Made by a program: the position numbers and the translations under genes
Notes under the pieces: model-generated
Database searches by the model: none
Told to the model about the DNA's origin: nothing
Seen by the model: only the letters and a program-made list of their open reading frames with translations
Shown here: positions 33,001-39,783 of the stretch, in pieces
Layout: each line of letters starts with the position of its first letter
Numbering within the stretch: the stretch's first letter is position 1
Source of the DNA: Chloroflexota bacterium
Lineage (GTDB): Bacteria; Chloroflexota; Anaerolineae; Anaerolineales; Anaerolineaceae
Length of the DNA: 42,663 nt
Direction: 5' to 3'
Assembly: GCA_023381565.1 (NCBI GenBank)
Contig: JAMCRR010000182.1
Span: 1 to 42,663 of the forward strand

Positions 33001-33652
33001 CGTATTCCTGCACGCGCCGCGCCTGCTTTTCCAGGCTGTGCAACCTTGGCTCTAACTCAACCAGGATATCCTGCACACGATCCAGGTTTCTGCGGGTCGC
33101 TTCCAGGCGGTTGAGCGCATCCTCCCTCCGTGACCGGTACAGACCAATCCCCGCAGCCTCCTCAAATAATCTTCGACGTTCTTCGGGTTTCAACGCCAGG
33201 GCAGCATCCACCAGACCTTGCCCGATGATCGTGTAGGTTCGTTCGGCCAGCCCAGATTGCGCCAGTAGCTCTGATATTTCGCGCAGGCGGACTCTCTGGC
33301 CATTGAGCAGATATTCATTCTGCCCGTCCCGGTAGGCCCTGCGGGTGATGGCGACTTCACTGAAATCGATCGGCAGCCAGCCATCGCTGTTATCGAAGGT
33401 GATCATCGCCGAGGCCATACCGGCGCGGGAGCGCTGCTCGGAACCGGAGAAGATCATGTCTTCGGTTTTGCGCCCTCGGAGCATGCTGTAAGATTGCTCA
33501 CCCAGCACCCAGCGGATTGCATCTGCAATATTCGACTTACCAGAGCCGTGGGGGCCGACGATGGCCGTAATCAAGCCGGGATATTCGAATAACGTGCGGC
33601 TGGCGAAGGTCTTATATCCGTGAAGTTCGAGGGATTTTAATCGCGGGGGCAT
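30041..33652 (-). CDS. smc: Chromosome segregation protein SMC
   Basis: A 1203-residue condensin ATPase that works with ScpA and ScpB to compact and segregate chromosomes. The N-terminal head has Walker A GPHGSGKSNIADAIRWVLG, where His replaces the usual Asn. Long coiled coils (about 165-500 and 665-1010) flank a hinge (about 505-665, LEIPAEYEEAIAGALNEYG). The C-terminal head has the signature LLSGGERSLTAVALVFALL and Walker B PFCVMDEVDAMLDEANV. It lies 38 bases after rnc, so the two are probably co-transcribed. The partner scpA is about 2 kb away on the other strand; scpB is not in the window. Confidence 0.97.
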   Translation of the reverse strand: MPPRLKSLELHGYKTFASRTLFEYPGLITAIVGPHGSGKSNIADAIRWVLGEQSYSMLRGRKTEDMIFSGSEQRSRAGMASAMITFDNSDGWLPIDFSEVAITRRAYRDGQNEYLLNGQRVRLREISELLAQSGLAERTYTIIGQGLVDAALALKPEERRRLFEEAAGIGLYRSRREDALNRLEATRRNLDRVQDILVELEPRLHSLEKQARRVQEYERIKNDLHSLLRDWYGYQWHKAQQEMSHTQEIYRTQESRLENARLKQQETTRQVADYRASVQKTRERLNAWHVQSSGSHSERERISRELAIIDERHRSLNEQLQGIASELTRLEEEIRLLKQQKDLETIERDKLSVESEEAQQRVKQAQQRLENRLADRKKIEASLREKRQLLVADETRQVQVNAHRQELAARVENIDKSILSAKQLVDAATEEQTQAKSRLELLKEEMGQAVSRKQKANDDLQTIRREVEKVQGDLNKIKDDQSRIEGEKVRLNVQLQEIERAEKSLEGLASGARILFQAVKQGKIKGEIRPLNHLLEIPAEYEEAIAGALNEYGEALYVNSGVDLESAFRLLESSNQGRAILIPADWLIPATSIPVPADPDCLGIAADLISTTDELLPLVNTLLSRVLVVKTREAARRVLPGLPTDARAVTLVGEVFHGSGTVLAGKEGRSTRFSRPREKKEIIRALEAKDREIAALSEKSTSIRAVLEQAHQREREAEKESRAANENADRFSSQHHQATLATEQARRQAEWQENQLKNLSAQKEKAAQEIERSVQDLTGLEKKIEQERVDIRAVSARLYDLPIDELQAEVNHWKTTAAVVARALSDAEKRLTERSQLLAKTGNQYDSARQRHLELTAGLENLVAEGQALREKESTISKKIEELRIVIEPAEIDLDRNEKEYQEAQEIDSTAQQALTIAERYFVQAQLEVTRHREALDNLHRRIQEDFGLVALEFTAESPGQTPLPLEGMVEQLPSLVEIPASLEDNILRQRAALRRLGAVNPEAQMEFDEVRERYKFMTTQVADLRKADADLRQVISELDDLMKKEFRRTYEAVAIEFKEMFTRLFAGGNARLILVDADNPAETGIDIEARLPGRREQGLSLLSGGERSLTAVALVFALLKVSPTPFCVMDEVDAMLDEANVGRFRELLRDLSQTTQFIVITHNRNTVQAADVIYGVTMGRDSASQVISLKLDEVSEEMTSSG

Positions 33653-33690
33653 GTGGAGTAAGGAGAAAGATCGATTTTCTGAAATTGGAA

Positions 33691-34413
33691 TTATAGGTTG
33701 TCGAGATGGAGACTGTGAAGAGCACTTTGAGCTGCGGCTTTCGCAGCGACTTGTTTGCTGTGGCCAGATCCACTACCGTATACTTTATTGTTGATTAATA
33801 CATCCACATCGAAAACCTTGGCGTGGTCTGGGCCGGCGGTGTTGCGGGTGATATATAGTGGGGCTGCATAACCCTGCGCCTGCGCCCATTCTTGAAGCTT
33901 GCTTTTCGGATCCTCATTTTTATGCATCAAAAGAATGAATTCCGAGGCCTCTTCAAGCAGCGGAGAAATAAAATTCTGAACTGCCTGGATGCCGGCGTGC
34001 AAGTACAGCGCCCCGATCAATGCTTCGAAGGTGTCGCAAAGCAGCGCAGAGCGATCTCTGCCACCGGTTTGGGTTTCTCCACGGCCCAGGCGCATGGCAT
34101 CGCCCAGGTTGATCTGGCGGGCGAATTCGGCCAGCTGTTCGGTATGCACCAGGGCAGAGCGCATGCGGGTCAGGTCTCCCTCGGGCATCTCCGGGTAATG
34201 GTTATACAACCAGGCGCCGACAACGAAATCCAAAACGGCATCTCCTAAGAATTCCAAACGTTCGTTGTCTTCAATCGCTTCGGGATGCTCGTTCAAAAAG
34301 GAGCGGTGGGTCAGTGCTCGCCCCAATAAGAGCCAATCTCTAAATGGCAGGTTCAAACGTGCCGCTAATTCTTGTGGAGTCTCTTCTCCCAAGTCCGCAT
34401 GGTCTGGTTTCAT
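33691..34413 (-). CDS. rnc: Ribonuclease III
   Basis: A 240-residue double-strand-specific endoribonuclease for rRNA and mRNA processing. The catalytic domain contains the signature NERLEFLGDAVLDFVVG, with the metal-binding Glu and Asp residues, and a second acidic site around LLCDTFEALIGALYLHAG. The dsRNA-binding domain (about 165-238) begins PKSKLQEWAQAQGY and ends KQVAAKAAAQSALHSL. The rnc-smc order is common in bacteria. It is 106 bases after the moaD-moaE fusion, so a separate promoter is possible, though none is clear. Confidence 0.97.
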   Translation of the reverse strand: MKPDHADLGEETPQELAARLNLPFRDWLLLGRALTHRSFLNEHPEAIEDNERLEFLGDAVLDFVVGAWLYNHYPEMPEGDLTRMRSALVHTEQLAEFARQINLGDAMRLGRGETQTGGRDRSALLCDTFEALIGALYLHAGIQAVQNFISPLLEEASEFILLMHKNEDPKSKLQEWAQAQGYAAPLYITRNTAGPDHAKVFDVDVLINNKVYGSGSGHSKQVAAKAAAQSALHSLHLDNL

Positions 34414-34519
34414 GTGTTCCTCCAGGGAACCCAGGGAGCGTAAGCCGCCTCACGCAGAGAAGTCGGTCAGGTGGCTGGCGTTCCATAAGTTCGCGTCCTA
34501 TGAATTGCTATGCGAAAAA

Positions 34520-35230
34520 CTATGAATGATCCTCGCGTGTTGGTATGTATTCACCTTCAACCCAAATCTCTCCCAGGGGATTGATTTCCTTCTTCCAAAT
34601 AGGCACAATCTCTTTGAGCCGATCGATCCCATAACGAGCTGCTTCGAACACCCCTTCATCCCGGTGGGCTGCCGAGCAGGCAATTGCTACGGTCGGTGTG
34701 CCTGGATCAAGGTTCCCTATCCGCTGGATTATGGTAATCCCTTCGATTTTTTGCCACTTCGAACGGATTTCATCAGCAACCTGCTGCATTTTGGCCAGCG
34801 CCATCGGCGTATAGGCCTCATATTCGAGGTGGATCGTTTCACGGGGAGCGCTCCGGGTCGTCTTGCCGCGCACTACTCCGGTAAAACAGCACGCCGCGCC
34901 GGTGGTTTCTGAGGTTATTTGCTGGACGACCTGGTTAAGATCGAGTACATCTTCGGTTATGCGCAAGATTGTCGGGTAGCCTTCGCCGCCGCTAACGGGT
35001 GGGAATATGGCTACCTCTGCGTCTGCCGGGAGCAGATCATCATCAAAGGCGTACTCCTGGTTGATCGAAACCAGGCTTGATGGTAATGCTCTCTCCAAGG
35101 AGGGGAAGCGCTTTGCCAGGTCTGCTTTAAGATCTTTAACTGCAGCTTCTTCTGGCAAAACCATTTCCACTTGCCTGGTTTTGGTGTGCTCCTTCAAATT
35201 GGCGAAGAATAAGACGGTGACTTTTTTCAT
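34520..35230 (-). CDS. Fused molybdopterin synthase: MoaD small subunit plus MoaE large subunit
   Basis: A fusion of about 236 residues. Residues 1-82 are a MoaD ubiquitin-like sulfur carrier ending FPPVSGG (Gly81, Gly82). Residues about 88-236 are MoaE, with CCFTGVVRGKT, LEYEAYTPMA and the catalytic-Lys region PIWKKE. Together they convert cyclic pyranopterin monophosphate to molybdopterin. MoaD must expose its terminal Gly-Gly to be thiocarboxylated, so the fusion should need cleavage, as described for mycobacterial MoaX. I start at the ATG at 35230, four bases after the moaC stop, because family members begin MKKVTVLFFA; the ribosome site is weak. Confidence 0.92.
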   Translation of the reverse strand: MKKVTVLFFANLKEHTKTRQVEMVLPEEAAVKDLKADLAKRFPSLERALPSSLVSINQEYAFDDDLLPADAEVAIFPPVSGGEGYPTILRITEDVLDLNQVVQQITSETTGAACCFTGVVRGKTTRSAPRETIHLEYEAYTPMALAKMQQVADEIRSKWQKIEGITIIQRIGNLDPGTPTVAIACSAAHRDEGVFEAARYGIDRLKEIVPIWKKEINPLGEIWVEGEYIPTREDHS

Positions 35231-35234
35231 ACCT

Positions 35235-35717
35235 TTACTCGTTGACAACATCGCCGCTTCGCCCGCCGTGTTTTTCAAGAAGACGGATGTTCTGGATGCG
35301 CATGGTTTTTTCGACCGCCTTAGCCATGTCGTAGATGGTCAATGCGGCTACTGAGACCGCCGTGAGTGCTTCCATCTCCACTCCGGTTTTTCCCAATGTG
35401 CGTGCAGTTGCCCGGATAACTACACCCGGTAATGCAGGATCGACGCGCAGGTCGACCTCGATGTGTGTTAATGGGAGGGTATGGCACAGGGGGATAATCT
35501 CAGCCGTCCGTTTGGCTGCCATAATCCCTGCGACCTGAGCTACGGTCAGGGCATCCCCCTTTTTTAGTAAACCTTGTTCGATCATCGCCAGGGTTTCTGG
35601 GAGCATAATAACCTCACCCCCGGCTGCGGCGATGCGTTCTGTATCGGCTTTCAGGCTGACGTCTACCATCACGGCGTGGCCCTGATCATCGATATGACTT
35701 AGTTTACGGTCGACCAT
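35235..35717 (-). CDS. moaC: Cyclic pyranopterin monophosphate synthase MoaC
   Basis: A protein of about 160 residues that, after MoaA, forms cyclic pyranopterin monophosphate in molybdenum-cofactor synthesis. [45 protein letters not shown] and the closing [11 protein letters not shown] are diagnostic. [10 protein letters not shown] is the usual N-terminus, so the start is 35717; the frame is open upstream to 35750 but no homologue would begin there. There is no Shine-Dalgarno, and a TATAAT lies six bases upstream, which suggests a leaderless message. It is followed directly by the moaD-moaE fusion. moaA is not in the window. Confidence 0.95.
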   Translation of the reverse strand: MVDRKLSHIDDQGHAVMVDVSLKADTERIAAAGGEVIMLPETLAMIEQGLLKKGDALTVAQVAGIMAAKRTAEIIPLCHTLPLTHIEVDLRVDPALPGVVIRATARTLGKTGVEMEALTAVSVAALTIYDMAKAVEKTMRIQNIRLLEKHGGRSGDVVNE

Positions 35718-35723
35718 GAGTAG

Positions 35724-35729
35724 ATTATA
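35724..35729 (-). promoter_or_regulatory. -10 element of moaC (leaderless)
   Basis: TATAAT on the minus strand ends six bases before the moaC ATG. With initiation about seven bases downstream, the transcript would start at or next to the A of the ATG. No convincing -35 is seen. Confidence 0.4.
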
Positions 35730-35766
35730 CCCTGTAAATTTCAACTCCATCCCTGGGAGTGCGATC

Positions 35767-35775
35767 TGCTATAAT
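35767..35775 (+). promoter_or_regulatory. Extended -10 promoter of scpA (near-leaderless)
   Basis: TGCTATAAT is a perfect extended -10. Initiation would fall at about 35782-35783, which is the GTG start of scpA. It is back to back with the moaC -10, only 38 bases away. Confidence 0.5.
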
Positions 35776-35782
35776 ACCGGTT

Positions 35783-36565
35783 GTGAGCATGCAAATTGCC
35801 GGGCGCCAGACTGAGGGCTACATCGTAACCACACCTATGTACGCGGGTCCGCTCGATCTCTTATTGGATTTGATCGAACGGGCTGAATTAGACATCACCA
35901 AAATGGCGCTGGCGATGGTGACCGACCAATACCTGGAATATCTGAAGAAGCTTCCCAGCCACGATGCGGCAGAGGTTTCAGCCTTCCTCGTGATTGCCGC
36001 CAAACTGATCCAGATTAAATCTGAAGCCTTGCTTCCCCACCCCCCAACACACGAAATCGAGACCGAAGAAGACCTGGGCGAATCTCTGGCGCGGCAGCTG
36101 CTGGCTTATAAGCAGTTTAAACGAGCTTCCCTTTGGCTTGCCGATCGTGAGGCAGCGAATTACCAGGTATATCTGCGGTTGGCCCCTCCTCCAAAATTTG
36201 AAGAGAAAGTAGACCTGACTGGGATTGGGATTAATGATTTAGTGAATGCTGCCCTGGGTATCTTTTTCCCAAACCAGGATCGACCGTCTGTCTCTTCCGT
36301 GGTGACCATACCACTTGTAACAATACGTAATAAGATGCAAACCATCCTGACGGCATTGCTCAAGCAAGGCCAGGTCACCTTTGGTAAAATGGTCGGTGTC
36401 ACTCGGTCACGGATGGAAATCGTAGTCACTTTCTTGGCCATGCTCGAATTAATCAAACGGCACGTAGTGTCCGCTCGGCAGGAGGAGTTGTTTTCGGAGA
36501 TTGAGCTCTCCTCTCTAGAAGAGACCAATGCGCCGTTGGACATAGAAATTGAATTCCTGGAATAG
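35783..36565 (+). CDS. scpA: Segregation and condensation protein A (kleisin)
   Basis: A kleisin of about 260 residues that bridges the two SMC heads. The N-terminal motif YAGPLDLLLDLIERAELDI and AAKLIQIKSEALLP are diagnostic, as is LARQLLAYKQFK. The C-terminal winged helix (about 185-255) has KQGQVTFGKMV and FLAMLELIKR. I start at GTG 35783, which coincides with the predicted transcription start; ATG 35789 is an alternative and the frame is open back to 35759. No ribosome site is present. It works with Smc, encoded nearby on the opposite strand. Confidence 0.95.
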   Translation: MSMQIAGRQTEGYIVTTPMYAGPLDLLLDLIERAELDITKMALAMVTDQYLEYLKKLPSHDAAEVSAFLVIAAKLIQIKSEALLPHPPTHEIETEEDLGESLARQLLAYKQFKRASLWLADREAANYQVYLRLAPPPKFEEKVDLTGIGINDLVNAALGIFFPNQDRPSVSSVVTIPLVTIRNKMQTILTALLKQGQVTFGKMVGVTRSRMEIVVTFLAMLELIKRHVVSARQEELFSEIELSSLEETNAPLDIEIEFLE

Positions 36566-36670
36566 TCACCCAGGATTAGTCTTACACATACGCGCGCGAA
36601 GGATGTCACTTATTTTTAGACGTGGCAGCGTTTACAAAGCAGGTAAATGATCTCCTCATGGATCATTCTA

Positions 36671-36679
36671 TGCTATAAT
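36671..36679 (+). promoter_or_regulatory. Extended -10 promoter of the 36700 gene
   Basis: TGCTATAAT, identical to the scpA element. Initiation would be near 36686, about 14 bases before the start codon. Confidence 0.5.
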
Positions 36680-36699
36680 TCTTTTCATGGTAGGGAGTG

Positions 36700-37152
36700 A
36701 TGGAAAATAATCCGGGATTACCCTCAACGACATTAACAGGCACTCCGCAAGTTCCACCAGGTCCAGCTCAACAAAATCGCGGCCCAATAATCCTGGCTGG
36801 ACTCATCGGTCTGATCGTGATCGCCGCACTAGTCGCAGGGATCGTTCTTCTGGCTGGCGCAAGCCTGGATACTACAGCCCGGGTAAGGGATATTTTTATC
36901 ATTTTCATGGCGCTGGAGTTTTTAGTTATCGGTATCGCATTGATTGTCTTGATGGTTCAATTGGCGACGCTGATTAACTTGCTGCAAAATGAAGTAAAGC
37001 CAATCCTGGAATCAACCACCAACACGGTGAATACGCTGCGCGGCACAGCGGAATTTTTGAGCGATAATCTGGTTGAGCCTGTCATCAAACTAAACGAATA
37101 TGTTGCTGCATTGAGACGTGTGCTGGATTTCTTCCATCTGATCCGGCATTAG
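36700..37152 (+). CDS. Small membrane protein, two helices plus soluble tail
   Basis: A 150-residue inner-membrane protein. A Pro/Gly/Gln-rich N-terminus (1-28) precedes two hydrophobic helices (about 30-53 and 62-88), then an amphipathic tail (LLQNEVKPILESTTNTVNTL) that resembles the helical region of DUF948-type proteins. The pairing with a YtxH-like gene 66 bases downstream strengthens this, since such proteins often occur together in stress-linked loci. The start is either GTG 36697 or ATG 36700; AGGGAG at 36692-36697 is very close to both. Confidence 0.75.
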   Translation: MENNPGLPSTTLTGTPQVPPGPAQQNRGPIILAGLIGLIVIAALVAGIVLLAGASLDTTARVRDIFIIFMALEFLVIGIALIVLMVQLATLINLLQNEVKPILESTTNTVNTLRGTAEFLSDNLVEPVIKLNEYVAALRRVLDFFHLIRH

Positions 37153-37218
37153 TCAAGCACTTCAATAACCAAACCTTCGTATGTACCAATCTTCGGGTTG
37201 AATAGAAAAGGAGGAACA

Positions 37219-37608
37219 ATGTCCGACCGAGATAGTTTGAATGGATTTTTGATTGGGTTTATTGTCGGTGGGTTGACCGGCGCAATAGTTTCATTATTAT
37301 TGGCGCCGCAATCCGGCGAGGAAACCCGTGCAGTTTTGAGAGAAAAAGCGATCGAATTAAAAGATAAAGCTGCTGAGACCGCTGAAGATGCCTATGCCCG
37401 AGCTGAAGCTGCCGCGGTTGATGCTCGCGCCCGCGCCGAAGACCTGGCGCGTATTGCCAGGGAACGCGCCGAGGATCTGCAGAAACGCGGACAGGTAGTC
37501 TTAGAGGAGCAGCGTGCCCGCCTTGGCAACGTCTTGGACGTAGCTCGCAAATCCGATTCAGCAAAGGGTGAAGTTCCACCTACCCCGCCTGCCGAAAGCG
37601 CATCCTGA
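37219..37608 (+). CDS. YtxH-like general-stress protein
   Basis: A 129-residue protein. The N-terminal FLIGFIVGGLTGAIVSLLLAP followed by QSGEETR is the YtxH motif: one membrane helix and a conserved cytoplasmic turn. The remaining 85 residues form a long Ala/Arg/Glu helix with repeated ARAEDLAR-type heptads, then a short Pro-rich tail. The role of the family is not established; in Firmicutes it is induced by stress. The start at 37219 is fixed by AAAGGAGG about six bases upstream. It ends before a convergent gene with a shared hairpin between. Confidence 0.85.
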   Translation: MSDRDSLNGFLIGFIVGGLTGAIVSLLLAPQSGEETRAVLREKAIELKDKAAETAEDAYARAEAAAVDARARAEDLARIARERAEDLQKRGQVVLEEQRARLGNVLDVARKSDSAKGEVPPTPPAESAS

Positions 37609-37630
37609 CGAGATTTTCACCGTTTAGATC

Positions 37631-37670
37631 TTGTGGTGTTTCCAGCCTCAATCTACTGGGAACACCACAA
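37631..37670. terminator. Hairpin between convergent genes
   Basis: A 15-base-pair stem (TTGTGGTGTTTCCAG with CTGGGAACACCACAA, one G-T) with a ten-base loop lies between the ytxH-like gene and nnr. There is no long T-tract on either side, so it is a candidate bidirectional terminator only. Confidence 0.4.
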
Positions 37671-37671
37671 T

Positions 37672-38931
37672 TTATACTTCTCCAATAGGTTTGAGTACCC
37701 CGGCGATGGCAGAAATCACGTCGCCGGCTAACACTGAAGCGCTATTTCCGACTCTCTCTTCGGCAAGAATTCCAGCTTGAGCGTGTAACCACGCCCCGGC
37801 TACCGCGGCGGAAAGCCCATCTAGCCCCTGGGCGCGCAAACCCACAATTATCCCTGCCAGAACGTCCCCCGTGCCAGCTTTCGCCAGAGCGGATGTAGCC
37901 ACGGGTATCACCACTGATCTCCCTTCCGGCTCGGCAATTACAGTAAATGCCCCTTTGAGTACCACCACGTGGCCCCATTGGTGGGCATATTTTTCGGCTG
38001 TGACGATGCGATCTCGTTGAATTTCTTTGACCGGAAGGCCGGTCAGCACCGACATTTCTCCGGGATGCGGGGTGAGAACAGTGAGCTTTGGAAGGATTTT
38101 TGGCCAATCGGGGATACGCGCCAGGAGTTTCAAGCCATCCGCATCGATCACCAGGGGTGGCAGCCTCGACGAGGGGGATCCGTTGTGTTCTTCCACAGTA
38201 TGAATAAAACCAATATTTTCGAACACACCAGGCCGGGAATCATGTAGGAGATGGGCTAAAAAATTCTGGGTGGTCTCCTCCATGCCCCACCCCGGGCCCA
38301 TAAGCATGGCGTCGACTTTATCCATATGCCCGGCAACCACCCGAGCGGCTTCGCTAGAAATCACTCCGGTTTCGTGAGGTAGCAGCAGCCAGGTGGCCTC
38401 GGGAAGCCGTCCTGCCAGCGCTGAATGCAGTGGGGTCGGGACGGCAAGCGTCACCAACCCGGCGCCAATGCGATAAGCCGCTTCACCTGCCAGGATTGCC
38501 GCTCCGCTGTAATTCAGCGAGCCGGCGACGACCAATGCGGTTCCGAATGTGCCTTTATGAGCATCCGCCGGGCGCTTGGGGAGCAGCGACCGGATCATTT
38601 CCCAATCGGCAACCTCCCGCCGGATGTGCTGGTATTTCTCTGATACAGCTCCCATGCCAATATCGACTTCGATCAGGCGGCCGATAGTTAAAAACGCCGG
38701 GAAACTAAGCAGCCCTGTTTTCACTGCCGCCATGGTTACCGTCAGGTTGGCGGGAAGGGTTTCATCAGCGGCCTCGCCGGTGTCGCAATCCACACCGGTC
38801 GGGCAGTCAACCGCCACAATCTGGGGGGGTTCCTTCATTTTTCCCACAGCATCTTTAGCAACCGAAAGAACCTGAGTAATTTCAGGTTTGAGAGGCAAAT
38901 GGACACCGGTCCCCAGTATGCCATCGATCAA
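37672..38931 (-). CDS. nnr: NAD(P)HX dehydratase part of a frameshifted nnr
   Basis: The 3' part (419 residues) of the bifunctional NAD(P)H-hydrate repair enzyme. It opens with the end of the epimerase domain (DGILGTGVHLPL, VAVDCPTGVDCDTGEA) and then the ADP-dependent dehydratase of the ribokinase-like fold: ADAHKGTFGTALVVAGSLNYSG starts it, and AGTGDVLAGIIVGLRAQG carries the anion hole and catalytic Asp. It is in a different frame from the N-terminal part (38928-39302). The frame begins at a TTG that overlaps the upstream TGA, but this is mid-domain, so it is not a natural start. One added base in the run near 38947-38953 would rejoin the frames. Confidence 0.85.
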   Translation of the reverse strand: MIDGILGTGVHLPLKPEITQVLSVAKDAVGKMKEPPQIVAVDCPTGVDCDTGEAADETLPANLTVTMAAVKTGLLSFPAFLTIGRLIEVDIGMGAVSEKYQHIRREVADWEMIRSLLPKRPADAHKGTFGTALVVAGSLNYSGAAILAGEAAYRIGAGLVTLAVPTPLHSALAGRLPEATWLLLPHETGVISSEAARVVAGHMDKVDAMLMGPGWGMEETTQNFLAHLLHDSRPGVFENIGFIHTVEEHNGSPSSRLPPLVIDADGLKLLARIPDWPKILPKLTVLTPHPGEMSVLTGLPVKEIQRDRIVTAEKYAHQWGHVVVLKGAFTVIAEPEGRSVVIPVATSALAKAGTGDVLAGIIVGLRAQGLDGLSAAVAGAWLHAQAGILAEERVGNSASVLAGDVISAIAGVLKPIGEV

Positions 38932-39302
38932 GATCGTCGAGGCCTCAAAATTTGCCTGATGAGGCTTTGGTGGTCAAGATCTGCATCCGAAAGAAGGATT
39001 TCTCCACCGGCCTCTTTCAGCTGGTCCACCAATTCATCTTGAGGGGGCCTCTTCTTGGTCAAATAAGCCGTGGGATTCCAGCCTGATTGCGCAAGATGTT
39101 TAAGCGCAATCAGTGTGTCGCCCCCATTGTTCCCCGGCCCGACCAACCCGATGATTGTTCGTTTTGTCAGGCTAGAATAATTCGCATTAATCACATCCGC
39201 CAGGGCTGTGCCGGCATTTTCCATCATTTGAGCAAAAGATAAGCCCCCTGCATCCGATTCGCTCTCGATTGCTTTCATTTCTTCAACGGAGACCAGTTTC
39301 AT
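38928..39302 (-). CDS. nnr: NAD(P)HX epimerase N-terminal part of a frameshifted nnr
   Basis: The 5' part (about 124 residues) of the same gene. VEEMKAIESESDAGGLSFAQMMENAGTA and VGPGNNGGDTLIALKHLAQ are the epimerase (YjeF_N) hallmarks. The frame runs off into LRPRRS and stops at 38928, in the middle of the domain. Read with one extra base in the A/T run, LIRQ continues as NFEASTILIDGILGTG, restoring a normal fold. I start at ATG 39302 (GAGG about eight bases upstream), not the GTG at 39323. The enzyme repairs hydrated NADH and NADPH. This is either a real frameshift or a sequence error. Confidence 0.85.
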   Translation of the reverse strand: MKLVSVEEMKAIESESDAGGLSFAQMMENAGTALADVINANYSSLTKRTIIGLVGPGNNGGDTLIALKHLAQSGWNPTAYLTKKRPPQDELVDQLKEAGGEILLSDADLDHQSLIRQILRPRRS

Positions 39303-39783
39303 ACTCGTTTCCTCATCTCCCACAATTTTCTTGTATCGCTACAAAGTATTATACTCGTGGCGGCTTCTTCAAGATTCAAAGCCTCAACCAGAACTTAGGG
39401 CTTGCTTCTCATAAAGTAGGCAGATATCATAACCTCGGGGAATTAATAAAAGAACGCCGCAACTTGCCAAACAAAGATAAATAGCCTTATCTAATGATGA
39501 TGTTCGCTAAAACCAATCTACCAAGAAATAGGAGTGGTTGGTAAGGCGTTTATCACAAAGTGGCTGTAAACGGAAATCCTGTGCCGCATTCCAGAAGTGG
39601 TTCTCGCCCCGCTGACCGACAAGCGGCTGGGTAAACTGCCTCTCGAAGCACTGCTGAAGATAATTAACGTGAAGAATTTTCCCGAATCGGTATTGCCGAC
39701 CCGGCACTCGGAATGATTTATTGACACGAGATTGTGGACCCTGGTGAGCCCTGTTCATCTCAGAACAGAGCCCACCAAGATCT
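39303..39783. other. Intergenic region between nnr and the S8 protease
   Basis: About 480 bases without a convincing gene. Near nnr, a minus-strand TATAAT (39348-39353) is a plausible -10 for it, 46 bases before the start. The rest includes a minus-strand frame (39507-39965) that overlaps the protease gene in another frame and has no ribosome site; its C-terminal part shows no motif that I recognise. Confidence 0.5.
39743..39776 (-). terminator. Hairpin just after the S8 protease gene
   Basis: A 14-base-pair stem with two G-U pairs and a six-base loop lies seven bases after the protease stop. No T-tract follows on the minus strand, so it may protect the message's 3' end or act with Rho. Confidence 0.4.
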
